Part shown: piece by piece, positions 53,318 to 63,272 of the stretch
Layout of the letters: every line of letters begins with the position of its first letter
Numbering within the stretch: the first letter of the stretch is position 1
NCBI RefSeq assembly: GCF_034439435.1
Contig: NZ_JAPCKJ010000003.1
Span: 62,001 to 126,000 of the forward strand
Source: Sarcina sp034439435
Lineage (GTDB): Bacteria; Bacillota; Clostridia; Clostridiales; Clostridiaceae
DNA: 64,000 bases
Direction of reading: 5' to 3'
Translations under genes and position numbers: made by a program
The notes under the pieces: generated by a model
The model's input: the letters and a program-made list of their open reading frames with translations, nothing else
The model's database searches: none
What the model was told of the DNA's origin: nothing

Positions 53318-53632
53318 ATGCTAATATTAACAACTGAAACAATTCCAGGTAAAGGAATAAAAGAAGTTAAAGGACTTGTTAAAGGAAGTACTGTGAGATG
53401 TAAGAACATTGGTAGAGATATAACTTCAAGCTTTAAAAATTTAGTTGGTGGAGAAATGACTTCATATACTGAAATGCTTACAGAAGCTAGACAAATCGCT
53501 ATTGGAAGAATGGTAGATGAAGCTGAAGCTTTAGGTGCAAATGCAATTATCGGAATGAGACTTGTTTCTTCCTCTCTTGCTGCTGGAGCTGCTGAAATGG
53601 TTGCTTATGGTACAGCTGTTGTTTATGAATAG
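53318..53632 (+). CDS. YbjQ/UPF0145 family protein
   Basis: The 104-residue protein shows the whole YbjQ/UPF0145 (DUF74) pattern: MLILTTETIPGKGIKEVKGLVKG, GEMTSYTEMLTEARQIAIGRM and EAEALGANAIIGMRL. These proteins form pentameric barrels of unknown function, once proposed to bind metals. TCAGGAGGT is the ribosome binding site. A 46-residue membrane peptide gene follows 21 nt later. Confidence 0.9.
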   Translation: MLILTTETIPGKGIKEVKGLVKGSTVRCKNIGRDITSSFKNLVGGEMTSYTEMLTEARQIAIGRMVDEAEALGANAIIGMRLVSSSLAAGAAEMVAYGTAVVYE

Positions 53633-53653
53633 AAATAGGTAGGAAGTGTTTTT

Positions 53654-53794
53654 ATGATTATAGTAGGATTAGTTGCCTTGTTTTATGGAACTATGATTCT
53701 CGGCTCTATAATTTTAGTTATTTGGGCAATAAGTAGCAGGATTAAAGAAAAAAAACGTGAAAAAGTTGATCACGAAAAATATAAAAAGTATTAA
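53654..53794 (+). CDS. Small single-pass membrane protein (46 aa)
   Basis: MIIVGLVALFYGTMILGSII continues one long helix to about residue 26, then a strongly basic tail (RIKEKKREKVDHEKYKKY). AGGAAGTG lies before the ATG. It is cotranscribed with the YbjQ-family gene and ends before a perfect terminator, so the two form a compact operon. It may anchor its partner to the membrane; this is inference. Confidence 0.65.
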   Translation: MIIVGLVALFYGTMILGSIILVIWAISSRIKEKKREKVDHEKYKKY

Positions 53795-53859
53795 TTTTTA
53801 ATTTAATATATAAAAGTAATAACAATTTTTCTATTTATTTAAATTCTTTTCCTATTTAA

Positions 53860-53893
53860 TAAAGGCAGTAAGTTAATTAACTTACTGCCTTTA
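53860..53893. terminator. Perfect 17-bp palindrome terminator
   Basis: TAAAGGCAGTAAGTTAA and TTAACTTACTGCCTTTA are perfect arms; TTTTATC follows on the plus strand and TTTATTAAATAGG on the minus strand. Confidence 0.8.
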
Positions 53894-53970
53894 TTTTATC
53901 TATTAACTTTACTAAAATTCAACTTAGAGATCAGAAAATATTCTCTGTATCAAGTTTTACTTTTTATTGA

Positions 53971-56900
53971 TTACTTTTTCTTTTTAACGGTTAATCCCCC
54001 AAGTGTAGCTAAAGCTGCTCCTGCTAACATTAACTCACCTGCTCCAATAGGCAATCCAGTGTTTGGAAGATTTTCATCTCCACCTGAATCCTCTCCACCT
54101 TCATTATCTCCTTTGTCTTCATCATCGCTTTCATCATCTGAGTCTTCTTTATCTTCATTATCCTCAGAATCATTTTCTTCATCACCTGGTTTATTTGAAT
54201 CATCATTATCCTCTTCTTTATCTGACTCTGAATCAATAAACTTATTTATTTTATTTGTTAAATCTTCATATGCCCTTACAATTTCATCATCTGAAACATT
54301 ATTATTTAATAACTCTTCAATATTTTTTAAGGCTTCTTCTAATTGAGTTCTTTCTTCATTTTCTTTATCTTTATTCTCAATTAAAACATTTTTCCCACGT
54401 TGAATTTCTTTTTTAATATCTTCAATTATAGACTCTAAAGACACAAATGTAGGTTTAACCTCAAATATTTCTACCTTTCCAGCCTCTTTCTCCCATAATA
54501 ACTTTACAGATACTAACTGTCTTGGATTCTTAAGAACAAGCTCATTTAAGCCCTTATCTAATACTCCAAGCTCTAAAGTTTCTCCATTTACAGTCTTTCC
54601 AATAACCTTAGCACCTGATAAATTATCTGTACTTTGAGCCACTGTAATCTTTGAAATCAATCTCTCATCAAAGATTCTACGAAGAAGATAGTCTCCACTC
54701 TTAATTTCCCCTTCCGGTATATAAGCAGTATTTAAATTATTATCTCTTATATTTTCACTTCTGTCTGTATATGTGCCTTCTGAAGTAGCCTTAGTCTCAA
54801 ACTCTTCTACAGTTGTATTTACTGTAAATTCTCTGACTCTTGACCAACGATCTTTGTATCCACTTGAAAGAACTCTAACATATTTAGCTTTTACATCTAA
54901 ATCCTTTATTAAAGTATCCGTTCCTTCTACAATTCCTACCTTAATCCAATTTTCTCCATCTAAAGAATATTCAATATCTCCATCTATATAGTCTCCACCT
55001 GGTCCTTGAACTAGGCTTATATCCCTAATTCTCTTTTCTGTTCCAAGGTCTAATTGTACAAAATCATCTTTTTTAATGGTATCTGAACATACAAAAGATG
55101 TTCCATAATCATTATCCACAACAAAATCAGGATGTATATTTAAATTTGAGCTTATTCTTCTATTTGTTGTTACTACCCCCTTAGAATATCCTTCTAATAA
55201 AACCTTAATCTTATCAATATTAGCTTCAGTTTTCTCCTTGGCTTTTATTCTAAAGAACTTACCTACTACAGGAACTTCATTTTTAAAGCTAATACCTTGA
55301 CTAACTTCTTCCCACTCTATATTATCAAAGGAACTTTCTAATACAAATTTATCACTTTCTATATCTCCTAAAACTTCAAAGCCAATTACACTCTTAACAT
55401 CATTTATAGCAATTCCTATTGAATCCCCCTCTTCAAAAGAGACCTTATTTATATTGCTCATAGATATACTTTGATTTTCTCCCTCTGAAGTCTTATTTAT
55501 CTTTAAATCTTTAACTTCCACATTTCCAATTAATTTTTCCTTACTCTTTCCAGTGTTAACTTTGAAATCTCTAACATATAATCTATTTTCAGAATCTGAA
55601 GGAACTCTATATCTTATGAATCTAGCCTTTATTCCAGTTTCAACCAATAATTCTTTATCTCCCTTATTAACTTCTAACTCTGTCCAGCTTTCTCCATCTA
55701 CTGAATACTCTATTACTCCATCAGTTATAACATCTATATCATCATTATTTCTTCCCATAAGAAGATATATATCTTTAATTTCTTCAACTTGCCCTAAATC
55801 AAATCCTATAAACTCATCCTTTTTTACTGGAGCTGCAGACCAAAAGCCCGTATTGTCTTTATTGTCAAACATGTAATTTGGAACATGTGTTTCTTCTGAT
55901 ATAAACCACTCTGAATATTTATGATCAGCTATATTTCCAATTGATGTATAAGAATATTCCTTATTCTCTAATACAGTAGTCTCATTATTAAAATATTCAT
56001 TTCCAACTTCATGAACCTTTCTTACAAATGGATCAACTACATTATTAGCAATTGTAGCTTTTATTCCATCTAAGTTTCTAAGGAGTTTTATTCCATCATA
56101 CTTATCATTCCAAAACTCTGACATATCCGCATTTAATATATCTTCTAAAATCTCTATAGATTTAAGCCCAGATTTTCCATAAATCTCAAACTTTGATAAA
56201 TGTGAATCTAATTGATTTAATAAAGTTTTATTTTCAAAATTAGCTCTTAATTTACTTGGTACCTGAACCATTTTAGAAAATTCATCTTCTAAACTATTTA
56301 ATTCCTTACTAATATCAGAACCAACTTCCCACTTTTCCCATAAATTATCTATGGTATTTTGAAGTTCTGGTGAATCTGGTCTTCCTGTATCTAATCTAGT
56401 TGAATGGTTAGCAAAAATCTTAAATTCTTCTTTCATTTCACCTGCAATAATTTCAATAGCCTTGTCCCAAGATTCTTCTGCCTCATATGCCACTGTGTTC
56501 CATCCATAATCAGCTCCTGTTAGCGTTGAAATCTTTGATGCTTCAGAAAATCTCATAGGGTTAACTATGAATCCTGAAACCTCCTCATCCAATTCCTTAT
56601 CTAAAGCATATATTGGTCCTAAAGCCATCTTATCTTCTTTATAATCATTAACAGGATAGTTCCACCATAACATCATTTTTCTATCATAGACATTTGAAAC
56701 CTTCTTAGCATCCTCTAGACTAACCCCATTTGGAGGAATAACATCATTTCCTGTCCACATTACTTCAATATCTTTATCCAAAGTTTCAGCAAATTCTTTA
56801 GTATATGTTTTAACCTCTTCTCCGTTAAACATTGAACTTCCCCAATATTCTACCGGAACAGTTATTAAAGGTTTAACTCCCTCTTTAATCCTTATAAACT

Positions 56901-57891
56901 CCTCATTAAATCTATTTAAAACTTCTGCTTGTTGAACTCCATTATGATCCTCTATATCATCCCAAAGAATTGCAAAACTTCTAACTCCCATATTATATAA
57001 AGTTTCTGCTTTATTTATTAAAGCCTTAAAATCAGCTTCTCCCTCTTCTCCCTCAAACTTTATATCTAAACCTGGTGATATTGCAAAAACAAAATCAACC
57101 TTATTTTCATTAGCTGTTTCTATAAGCTCTTTCATTCTATCTAATTCAGAAGATGGATAAGGTTCTCTCCACTTTTCCCTATGATATGGATCTGACTTTG
57201 GAGCATATATATAAGCATTCATTTTATATTCGCCATACATTTTAATTTGATCCAATCTTTCTTCCTGAGTCCACGGTGTTCCATAGAAACCTTCAACAAC
57301 AGCTCTCATTTTAAAAGTTGGCTCATCTTTTATAATAACTTCATTTAAAGTAATCTTATTATCTTCCTTTTCAATTAACTGTTTCAAACTTTTTACTCCA
57401 TAAAAAGTTCCTGTTTCATCATTTCCTCTTATAACTATTCTATTTCCCTCTGTATTTTCATCAGCTACTAGTACATATCCATCATCTTTACTTATTGAAG
57501 ATGTATCTACATTCATTTCTTCTAATGTATTTTCCATTTCCTCAATATTATCATCAACTTCTCCTATATAGATAGTTGTAGCACCTTCAACTTCTGACTC
57601 ATTAATTTTTATTCCAAATTCAGTCAATATATTTTTTAAAAGTTCAAAGGCATATGTGTCTGCTAAATCTCCTCCTATTATATTAACTGAATTTTCCAAA
57701 ACAAATTCACTATCTCCTAAAGACATCTCCTTAGGAGTCGGATATATACTTATATCTCTAGTAATATCATTCTTTTTCATTTCATTTTCTAGCCCTTCAT
57801 CAGCCCTTACTGATACACTTATACCCAAGTTTAAGGCCATAACAGATGCCAAACACATTGTTAATTTTCTTCTAAAATCCTTTTTTATCAT
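53971..57891 (-). CDS. Cell-wall-anchored GH84 hexosaminidase (hyaluronidase/mu-toxin family)
   Basis: The 1306-residue secreted enzyme has a signal peptide (about 1-30), a GH20-like N-domain (about 40-175) and a GH84 catalytic barrel (about 185-480) beginning with RAVVEGFYGTPW. The catalytic Asp pair lies in LWDDIEDHN at about 311-312. A helical region and two or three F5/8-type CBM32 modules follow (for example FDNKDNTGFWSAAPVKKDEF), then a FIVAR-like helix, an Asp/Glu-rich stalk and an LPNTG sorting signal with a basic tail. GH84 enzymes remove terminal GlcNAc from glycans. It belongs with C. perfringens Nag paralogues; I cannot say which one. ATG 57891 follows GGGGGATTTT. Confidence 0.9.
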   Translation of the reverse strand: MIKKDFRRKLTMCLASVMALNLGISVSVRADEGLENEMKKNDITRDISIYPTPKEMSLGDSEFVLENSVNIIGGDLADTYAFELLKNILTEFGIKINESEVEGATTIYIGEVDDNIEEMENTLEEMNVDTSSISKDDGYVLVADENTEGNRIVIRGNDETGTFYGVKSLKQLIEKEDNKITLNEVIIKDEPTFKMRAVVEGFYGTPWTQEERLDQIKMYGEYKMNAYIYAPKSDPYHREKWREPYPSSELDRMKELIETANENKVDFVFAISPGLDIKFEGEEGEADFKALINKAETLYNMGVRSFAILWDDIEDHNGVQQAEVLNRFNEEFIRIKEGVKPLITVPVEYWGSSMFNGEEVKTYTKEFAETLDKDIEVMWTGNDVIPPNGVSLEDAKKVSNVYDRKMMLWWNYPVNDYKEDKMALGPIYALDKELDEEVSGFIVNPMRFSEASKISTLTGADYGWNTVAYEAEESWDKAIEIIAGEMKEEFKIFANHSTRLDTGRPDSPELQNTIDNLWEKWEVGSDISKELNSLEDEFSKMVQVPSKLRANFENKTLLNQLDSHLSKFEIYGKSGLKSIEILEDILNADMSEFWNDKYDGIKLLRNLDGIKATIANNVVDPFVRKVHEVGNEYFNNETTVLENKEYSYTSIGNIADHKYSEWFISEETHVPNYMFDNKDNTGFWSAAPVKKDEFIGFDLGQVEEIKDIYLLMGRNNDDIDVITDGVIEYSVDGESWTELEVNKGDKELLVETGIKARFIRYRVPSDSENRLYVRDFKVNTGKSKEKLIGNVEVKDLKINKTSEGENQSISMSNINKVSFEEGDSIGIAINDVKSVIGFEVLGDIESDKFVLESSFDNIEWEEVSQGISFKNEVPVVGKFFRIKAKEKTEANIDKIKVLLEGYSKGVVTTNRRISSNLNIHPDFVVDNDYGTSFVCSDTIKKDDFVQLDLGTEKRIRDISLVQGPGGDYIDGDIEYSLDGENWIKVGIVEGTDTLIKDLDVKAKYVRVLSSGYKDRWSRVREFTVNTTVEEFETKATSEGTYTDRSENIRDNNLNTAYIPEGEIKSGDYLLRRIFDERLISKITVAQSTDNLSGAKVIGKTVNGETLELGVLDKGLNELVLKNPRQLVSVKLLWEKEAGKVEIFEVKPTFVSLESIIEDIKKEIQRGKNVLIENKDKENEERTQLEEALKNIEELLNNNVSDDEIVRAYEDLTNKINKFIDSESDKEEDNDDSNKPGDEENDSEDNEDKEDSDDESDDEDKGDNEGGEDSGGDENLPNTGLPIGAGELMLAGAALATLGGLTVKKKK

Positions 57892-58118
57892 AAAATCCCC
57901 CAATATTCCCTTAATATTTAATCTAACTGTATTAAACGAAGTCAAAACCTTTTTTATTCTTTTAATACTTTATTTTACATTTAATACATTTTTATGATAA
58001 CATGCGACACACTCTTTTGAAACCGTTTTTAAATTAATTAAACAAATGTTAATATAAACAATAATTAATAAATTTCTCTTTAATGAACAAACTAATAAAA
58101 AATAGAAAGGGTGATTTT

Positions 58119-58877
58119 ATGAACGTATTTAAAAGGTTTTATGTAAGTTTATTTAATCCTAAGGAATACAAAGAATTTCTTAAAACCTCAGGAATCAGCA
58201 CATTCTTTTACTTATTAGTATTATCTATTTTATTAGGTCTATTAGCTTTCAGCAGAAATTATACAAGTTTAAATACCTATTTTATTTCTAGAAAAACTTC
58301 CTTAGAGCAAAAAATACCACCTTTTGAAATTAAAGATGGAATTTTAGATTTAAAAGGCTCTAGTTTCGTGGTTTTTCCAGATGAAAGCTGGACCTTCGTA
58401 CTAAATGATAAAGAACCCGCAGCTAACCTACTAAATGATTATAAGTCTGGAATTGCCTTTGGTAGTGATTCTTTATTAGTTAAATATGACAATAATAAGA
58501 TTACTGAAGCTAATTATTCTAATATGAATCTTTCTTTAACTGACCAGCAATTAAAGGATTACTTAAACAGCATAGATAGAACATTAGGAAATACTTATTT
58601 AACTTCAATGGTAATACTTTTTGTTATTTTCTCATTTATAGCAGCCTTTATCTTAGCCATAATAGCTAAAATAATTTCTAGTATTAAAAATGACTCCTTA
58701 AAATTTGGTGGAGCAATGAAAATGAGCATGTATGGAATAACGCCTTGCTTACTAATTCTAGCACTTTTAAATTTAGTTAATATAAATATGCTTTTTAGTC
58801 TTCCATTAAGTTTTCTAGTTTCCATAATTTATGTTTACTTTGGAATTACCTACTTAAATGAATATCCAACCAAATAG
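58119..58877 (+). CDS. DUF1189 family membrane protein
   Basis: The 252-residue protein begins NVFKRFYVSLFNPKEYKEFL, the usual start of DUF1189, has a first helix at about 26-44, an extracellular domain of about 120 residues containing VFPDESW, and three more helices at the C-terminus. DUF1189 proteins are of unknown function. ATG 58119 follows GGGTGATTTT. It is divergent from the GH84 gene and ends at a terminator. Confidence 0.8.
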   Translation: MNVFKRFYVSLFNPKEYKEFLKTSGISTFFYLLVLSILLGLLAFSRNYTSLNTYFISRKTSLEQKIPPFEIKDGILDLKGSSFVVFPDESWTFVLNDKEPAANLLNDYKSGIAFGSDSLLVKYDNNKITEANYSNMNLSLTDQQLKDYLNSIDRTLGNTYLTSMVILFVIFSFIAAFILAIIAKIISSIKNDSLKFGGAMKMSMYGITPCLLILALLNLVNINMLFSLPLSFLVSIIYVYFGITYLNEYPTK

Positions 58878-58930
58878 ATTTAATGTGTTATCTTTTCTTT
58901 TAAATTAGCTATTTTTATGATAAAACAAAT

Positions 58931-58976
58931 AAAACTTCCTATATTGCTTTTACTATTGCTATATAGGAAGTTTTTT
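58931..58976 (+). terminator. Intrinsic terminator
   Basis: AAAACTTCCTATAT pairs with ATATAGGAAGTTTT around a 16-nt loop, followed by T-rich sequence, after the DUF1189 gene. Confidence 0.8.
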
Positions 58977-59028
58977 AATTAAACGAAAGTTTATCTATGT
59001 CTTGTGCAAAAATCAATATGACTAACTT

Positions 59029-59571
59029 TTATTGATTATTATCTCCTAAAAATTCATTTGCATATCTAACAACACCACTTACATTTTTTAATGCTTCTTC
59101 ATTTAATTCTATTGCCATAAAATTCTCTTCTGGAACTTCAAAAGGTGAATTTATTCCCCATGTTCCAGCCTTTTTAAATCCAAACCTAGGATAATACTTA
59201 TCATGACCTAAAACTATTATAGAATTATATCCAAGTTCCTTTGCCATTTTCATTCCTTCTCTTATAAGCTCACTTCCAATTCCTACACCTTGATACTTAG
59301 GTAAAACTGAAACTGGAGCTAAAGCTAAAGTCTCATATTTATTACTTTCATTTTCTATATTAGCCTTAGTTAATAATATGTGACCAACTATTTCTCCCTC
59401 TTTTTCGGCAACTAAAGATAACCCTTCAATGAAGTTTTCTCCATTTCTAAGCTTACTAACTAAAACATGTTCCATGTGATCACTATATTCTGCATTCTTA
59501 AAAGCTTCCTCAACTAAAAGCTCTACTGTCTTATGATCTTGTTCTAATTCTTTTCTTATGATTACTTGCAT
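59029..59571 (-). CDS. GNAT family N-acetyltransferase
   Basis: The 180-residue protein has LALAPVSVLPKYQGVGIGSELI (beta4 and the Q-G-x-G-x-G acetyl-CoA loop) and VLGHDKYYPRFGFKKAG, the signature of the YhbS-type GNATs, with MAIELN near the end. It is a cytoplasmic acyltransferase of unknown substrate. AAGGGAAGTTAGATTT precedes the ATG. Confidence 0.88.
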   Translation of the reverse strand: MQVIIRKELEQDHKTVELLVEEAFKNAEYSDHMEHVLVSKLRNGENFIEGLSLVAEKEGEIVGHILLTKANIENESNKYETLALAPVSVLPKYQGVGIGSELIREGMKMAKELGYNSIIVLGHDKYYPRFGFKKAGTWGINSPFEVPEENFMAIELNEEALKNVSGVVRYANEFLGDNNQ

Positions 59572-60012
59572 AAATCTAACTTCCCTTCTTAAATATAATA
59601 AATTTGTTTTCTAAAAAAATACTATTTACTATTCATATTATATTATCTCAAATATTGCTAAAATTATATATATTAATTGCTTGTTAACTACTTATTAACT
59701 TCTTATTTCATTCTTATTAATAAAAATTTTCTATTCATTTTGCAAAAGCTTGCAAAAATGAAGACCTCAGAGGAAAACAGATGACCACAGAGTCTATTTA
59801 GTGCCATTACAGAATTAACCCTTTAATCCTTACTACTCCCAATTTACCTAAGTTGCCCTTAATTATTACTAAGATTATAATTAAACTATAAGATAATTTA
59901 CTATAAAATATAATTTAAAATTCTATAATTTTTTTGCTTAATAGTAGACTTGATTTATGTCTGCTATTTTCTTTGTAAATTAACTTATGAAGAAATTTAG
60001 GAGAGTGATATT
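59572..60012. other. Intergenic region with a palindrome
   Basis: TTTTGCAA-AAGC-TTGCAAAA at 59738-59757 is a symmetric site that could be an operator. No ORF with a ribosome binding site was seen. Confidence 0.4.
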
Positions 60013-60678
60013 TTGGAATCGAAAAAGAAGATCTTGAAAAGTGCCCTACTTATTGCACTTGGTTCAAGTATCTTAGCCTTTGGTAGTTATAACTTTAACT
60101 ATCAAAACAATGTAACGGAAGGTGGAGTTTTAGGTCTATTACTTTTAGTAAAGAATGTCTTTGACGTATCTCCTTCTGTAACAAATTTAATTATAGACCT
60201 TTCATTATTTACATTGGGTGCTAAATTCTTTGGTAAAAAGTTCTTAGCCTGCTCAATATTCGCAACATTTTGCTTCTCAGTATCATATAAGTTTTGGGAA
60301 AGCATTGGATTTTTAACACCTGATTTTACTAATAACATGCTAATTGCTAGTATTTTAGCAGGTATTGGTGTTGGTGTTGGTGCAGGAATCGTCCTTCGTG
60401 GCGGTGGTGCCTCTGGTGGAGACGACGTAATAGCCTTATTGGGTAACAAATTTACACCTCTTAAGGTACAACATGTTTACATGTTAACAGATGCCATTGT
60501 TTTAATCTTATCATTAGTTTACCTAGACTTTAAACAAGTATTTTTCTCAATAATAGCAGTATGCATTAGTGGTAAATTAATAAGTGTTATATATGAATAC
60601 AAAAACGATGGTATTGATACTAAAGATGAAACTAAGGAAGAGGAAGCTTTGGAGAACGGTGCTTCTCTTACGACTTAA
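60013..60678 (+). CDS. YitT family membrane protein, short form
   Basis: The 221-residue protein has about six helices and the YitT/DUF161 motifs NNVTEGGVLGLLLL and GIVLRGGGASGGDDVIALL. The C-terminal soluble DUF2179 domain usual in Bacillus YitT proteins is missing; instead there is a short acidic tail. The start is TTG at 60013 with AGGAGAGTGATATT upstream. The transported or sensed ligand is unknown. A strong terminator follows. Confidence 0.82.
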   Translation: MESKKKILKSALLIALGSSILAFGSYNFNYQNNVTEGGVLGLLLLVKNVFDVSPSVTNLIIDLSLFTLGAKFFGKKFLACSIFATFCFSVSYKFWESIGFLTPDFTNNMLIASILAGIGVGVGAGIVLRGGGASGGDDVIALLGNKFTPLKVQHVYMLTDAIVLILSLVYLDFKQVFFSIIAVCISGKLISVIYEYKNDGIDTKDETKEEEALENGASLTT

Positions 60679-60711
60679 TAATTTAATAGATTTTAGATAA
60701 ATAATTATAGA

Positions 60712-60750
60712 TAAAAGAGCTTTAGAGGATTATCCTTTAAAGCTCTTTTA
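60712..60750 (+). terminator. Intrinsic terminator
   Basis: TAAAAGAGCTTTAGAGGAT pairs with ATCCTTTAAAGCTCTTTTA (one mismatch) and is followed by a T-rich tail. Confidence 0.85.
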
Positions 60751-60773
60751 TTTATAAAAATATTTAATTCATG

Positions 60774-61217
60774 CTATTTAAGTTCTTTTCTCATCATTAT
60801 TAATTCCTTTGGAACTTCATACCCTCTTTTATTGTAAAAGGTCTCTGCAGTACTTCCTTTCATAGTCCAAAAATGAATTAATCCTACTTCCGTATCAATC
60901 AATCTATTCTCTAAAGCATTTAAAAGTTTCTTTCCAGTTCCTTTACCCTGCGAACTAGAATCAACAAAGAACTCCTTCACACAAAAATGTTCTCCATCAT
61001 ACCATTGCTCTAAAACCCCTAAAATAACACCCTCTATTTTTTCATCATTTTTCAAAATAGCTCCTCTAAATCCTGGTGTTAAAGTTACGTCTTTTAATCG
61101 CTTCTTAGCACTTTCAAAATTCCAAGGTTCATTCCAAGGTTCTTCACTAAAAGTTTTAACAAAAAGCTCAGCGCACTCATTTAAATCTTCTTCTTTAAAT
61201 TCATATATATTGCTCAT
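60774..61217 (-). CDS. GNAT family N-acetyltransferase, AAC(6')-like
   Basis: The 147-residue protein has LFVKTFSEEPWNEPWNFESA near the start, CVKEFFVDSSSQGKGTGKKL as beta4 and acetyl-CoA loop (Q-G-K-G-x-G), and AETFYNKRGYEVP at the end, all typical of aminoglycoside 6'-acetyltransferase-like GNATs, many of which act on other amines. ATG 61217 has AGGAG 11 nt upstream; the upstream extension is low-complexity. It lies in the same direction as the DUF1648 gene. Confidence 0.85.
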   Translation of the reverse strand: MSNIYEFKEEDLNECAELFVKTFSEEPWNEPWNFESAKKRLKDVTLTPGFRGAILKNDEKIEGVILGVLEQWYDGEHFCVKEFFVDSSSQGKGTGKKLLNALENRLIDTEVGLIHFWTMKGSTAETFYNKRGYEVPKELIMMRKELK

Positions 61218-61292
61218 ATCTCTTAAACTCCTATCAATTTTGATGCAAATTATAATATTATACTTAATTAAAAAATTAAAATTATCCAAAAA

Positions 61293-61787
61293 TTATTTAT
61301 TCTTTACTGACTTATAAATATAAAAAGCAAGTGTTCCAAATATAATAACTAAAACTATTGGTAAAAACCAAAGTGATAAATTATCTGTTTCACTAAAAAT
61401 TGAAGTAGCTTGTTTTAACTGAATATAAGTAAAAGTTAACACAAGTTCAATATTAAGCACCCTAATTAAGGTTGATGCCATATTATATTGCCTTTCCTTA
61501 TTTTCCTCTGTTATCCTTATTGCATAATTATATACTTCAGGATATCCTGCTAAAACATATAACCCTATATAAAGTATGACTACTATTGGCAATAAAAAAA
61601 ACAACATATTTTTAGAGCCATATGCATCTATTTCTCCTTGGAAATTATAATGAGTTGGTATAATATTCGGTGCATTTCTCCATTCTATAAAAGTAATTAT
61701 ACATAAAGATATTGTTAATAGAACACCTATAATATCTAATGCCTTATTAATATTTTTATATTTTCCACTGCATCTCCATTTAGCCAT
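61293..61787 (-). CDS. DUF1648 domain membrane protein
   Basis: The 164-residue protein has four predicted helices. PTHYNFQGEIDAYGSKNMLF between helices 1 and 2 is the DUF1648 signature found in SdpI-like proteins. Function unknown, possibly immunity-like for membrane-active peptides, but no toxin gene lies adjacent. Upstream at 61900-61932 is a promoter-like block that recurs at 63554-63586. Confidence 0.75.
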   Translation of the reverse strand: MAKWRCSGKYKNINKALDIIGVLLTISLCIITFIEWRNAPNIIPTHYNFQGEIDAYGSKNMLFFLLPIVVILYIGLYVLAGYPEVYNYAIRITEENKERQYNMASTLIRVLNIELVLTFTYIQLKQATSIFSETDNLSLWFLPIVLVIIFGTLAFYIYKSVKNK

Positions 61788-61899
61788 ATAATCTCACTTC
61801 CAAACTACATCTCTTACTATAATATATAAAAACCTTCTATTAAATTGCTTTTTTCTCTAATATTAATATATTTCTTCTCATCAGTACTTTTCTTTAAAC

Positions 61900-61932
61900 T
61901 AATTATACACCTGGAAATATTGGAAAACCATA
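61900..61932 (-). promoter_or_regulatory. Repeated promoter-like block, copy 1
   Basis: The 33 bases match 63554-63586 at 31 positions. On the minus strand the block reads TATGGTTTTCCAA.. and ends in GGTGTATAATTA, i.e. a TATAAT -10 with a conserved upstream part, about 110 nt before the DUF1648 gene. Confidence 0.5.
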
Positions 61933-61962
61933 AAAATTCAAACTTATCTTTATACCCTAAAA

Positions 61963-61992
61963 ATTAAAAGAGGATGATTTTACTCATCCTCT
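61963..61992 (-). terminator. Terminator of the aminopeptidase gene
   Basis: AGAGGATGA pairs with TCATCCTCT around a 6-nt loop; TTTTAATTTTT follows on the minus strand. Confidence 0.75.
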
Positions 61993-62028
61993 AATTCAGC
62001 TTTATTTTAAGTTACTTTCCTCTTTATA

Positions 62029-63156
62029 TTAAAGATTATATTTTTCTAATATCTCTTTTTTAAACTCTCCATTTTCATAGAAAAGTTCTCCATCTGCATA
62101 TATTCTTCCGCCATTTCTCATGTTACAAAGCATATCCCAATGAAGTGATGATCTATTTTTTCCACCAGCCTCTGGCATAGAATCTCCTATAGCCATATGA
62201 ACTGTTCCACCTATTTTTTCATCAAATAACATGTTTCTAGTAAATTTCTTAATTCCATAGTTTGTTCCTATGGCAACTTCTCCAAAGTGACTTGCACCTT
62301 CATCAGTTTCTAATAAAGCCTTTAACAAATCTTCTCCTTTTTTAGCTTTATATGAAACAACCTTACCATCTTTAACTTCAAGTTCTATTCCCTCAATTTC
62401 TTTTCCCGCGTAAATGCCAGGGAATGAGAAAGTTATATGTCCATTTATTTTATTTTCAACTGGTGATGTGAATATTTCTCCATCTGGGAAGTTTTCTTTC
62501 CCATCACAGTTTATCCATTTTCTTCCCCCTACTGAAACCTTAATATCAGTTCCCTCTGCCAATATATGAAGTTCTTTTTTAGTATCTAGATACTTAACCC
62601 ATCTTTCTTGCTCAGCACTTACTCTATTCCATTCTGCTACAGGATCTTCATAATCTAAAAGCCCCGCTCCATAAACAAAGTCTTCATATTCACTAAAACT
62701 CATAGAAGCTTCTTGTGCATCCGCATATGTAGGAAATTGAGTTCCACACCATCTTAAAGAACCATCTCCCATTCTTCCTGAATAGAATTTTCTCCATCCT
62801 TTTTCTCCAACTCTACTATCCTTTATTTTTTCTGAATCTATATTGCTAAAAGCTCTAGTATTTCTAGCTCCCCAAGCACTTAGCCAAACGTCAGCTCTCT
62901 CAAGCATAGTTTCCATAATTAAATTTCCTTCTATTAATTGCTCCTTTGAAGCAAATTTAAGCCTAGCTTCCTTAGCCTCTTCTGATTCTAAAATGTACTC
63001 AACATGAGCTCCTGCCTTAGTAGCTTCCTTCACTACTTCAGTAAGCCAAGGATTTGCAACCTCATTACAAGATACAAAAACAAAGTCTCCTTCCTTAACC
63101 CCTGTTGAATAATTTACAAGCAATTTAGCTAGCTTATTTAATCTTTGATCTGCCAT
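62029..63156 (-). CDS. M29 family (thermophilic-type) aminopeptidase
   Basis: The 375-residue metallopeptidase removes N-terminal amino acids in the cytoplasm. The M29 metal ligands are readable: Glu in NFPDGEIFTSP, Glu in GEVAIGTNYGI, His in GTVHMAIG, Tyr/His region further on, and His plus Asp in SSLHWDML. It is shorter than AmpS/AmpT (about 410), with a trimmed middle. ATG 63156 has AAAGGATGAG upstream; the longer start lies inside that site. Confidence 0.9.
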   Translation of the reverse strand: MADQRLNKLAKLLVNYSTGVKEGDFVFVSCNEVANPWLTEVVKEATKAGAHVEYILESEEAKEARLKFASKEQLIEGNLIMETMLERADVWLSAWGARNTRAFSNIDSEKIKDSRVGEKGWRKFYSGRMGDGSLRWCGTQFPTYADAQEASMSFSEYEDFVYGAGLLDYEDPVAEWNRVSAEQERWVKYLDTKKELHILAEGTDIKVSVGGRKWINCDGKENFPDGEIFTSPVENKINGHITFSFPGIYAGKEIEGIELEVKDGKVVSYKAKKGEDLLKALLETDEGASHFGEVAIGTNYGIKKFTRNMLFDEKIGGTVHMAIGDSMPEAGGKNRSSLHWDMLCNMRNGGRIYADGELFYENGEFKKEILEKYNL

Positions 63157-63272
63157 AACTCTCATCCTTTCCCGATATATTAATTTATATATTATAAGTT
63201 GTCCTTATTTTTACTATGTTTTTCAATATTCACTTATAAGATTTTTAATAAATATTTTCTTCTTTATTTTAT

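Noticed and set aside
54030..54346. Frames in the acidic stalk region of the GH84 gene
   Set aside because: They are shadows of the GAT/GAA-rich linker in other frames, have no ribosome binding sites and are low complexity.
60774..61289. Longer GNAT start at 61289
   Set aside because: The added 24 residues are low-complexity Ile/Asn sequence upstream of the clear ribosome binding site for 61217.
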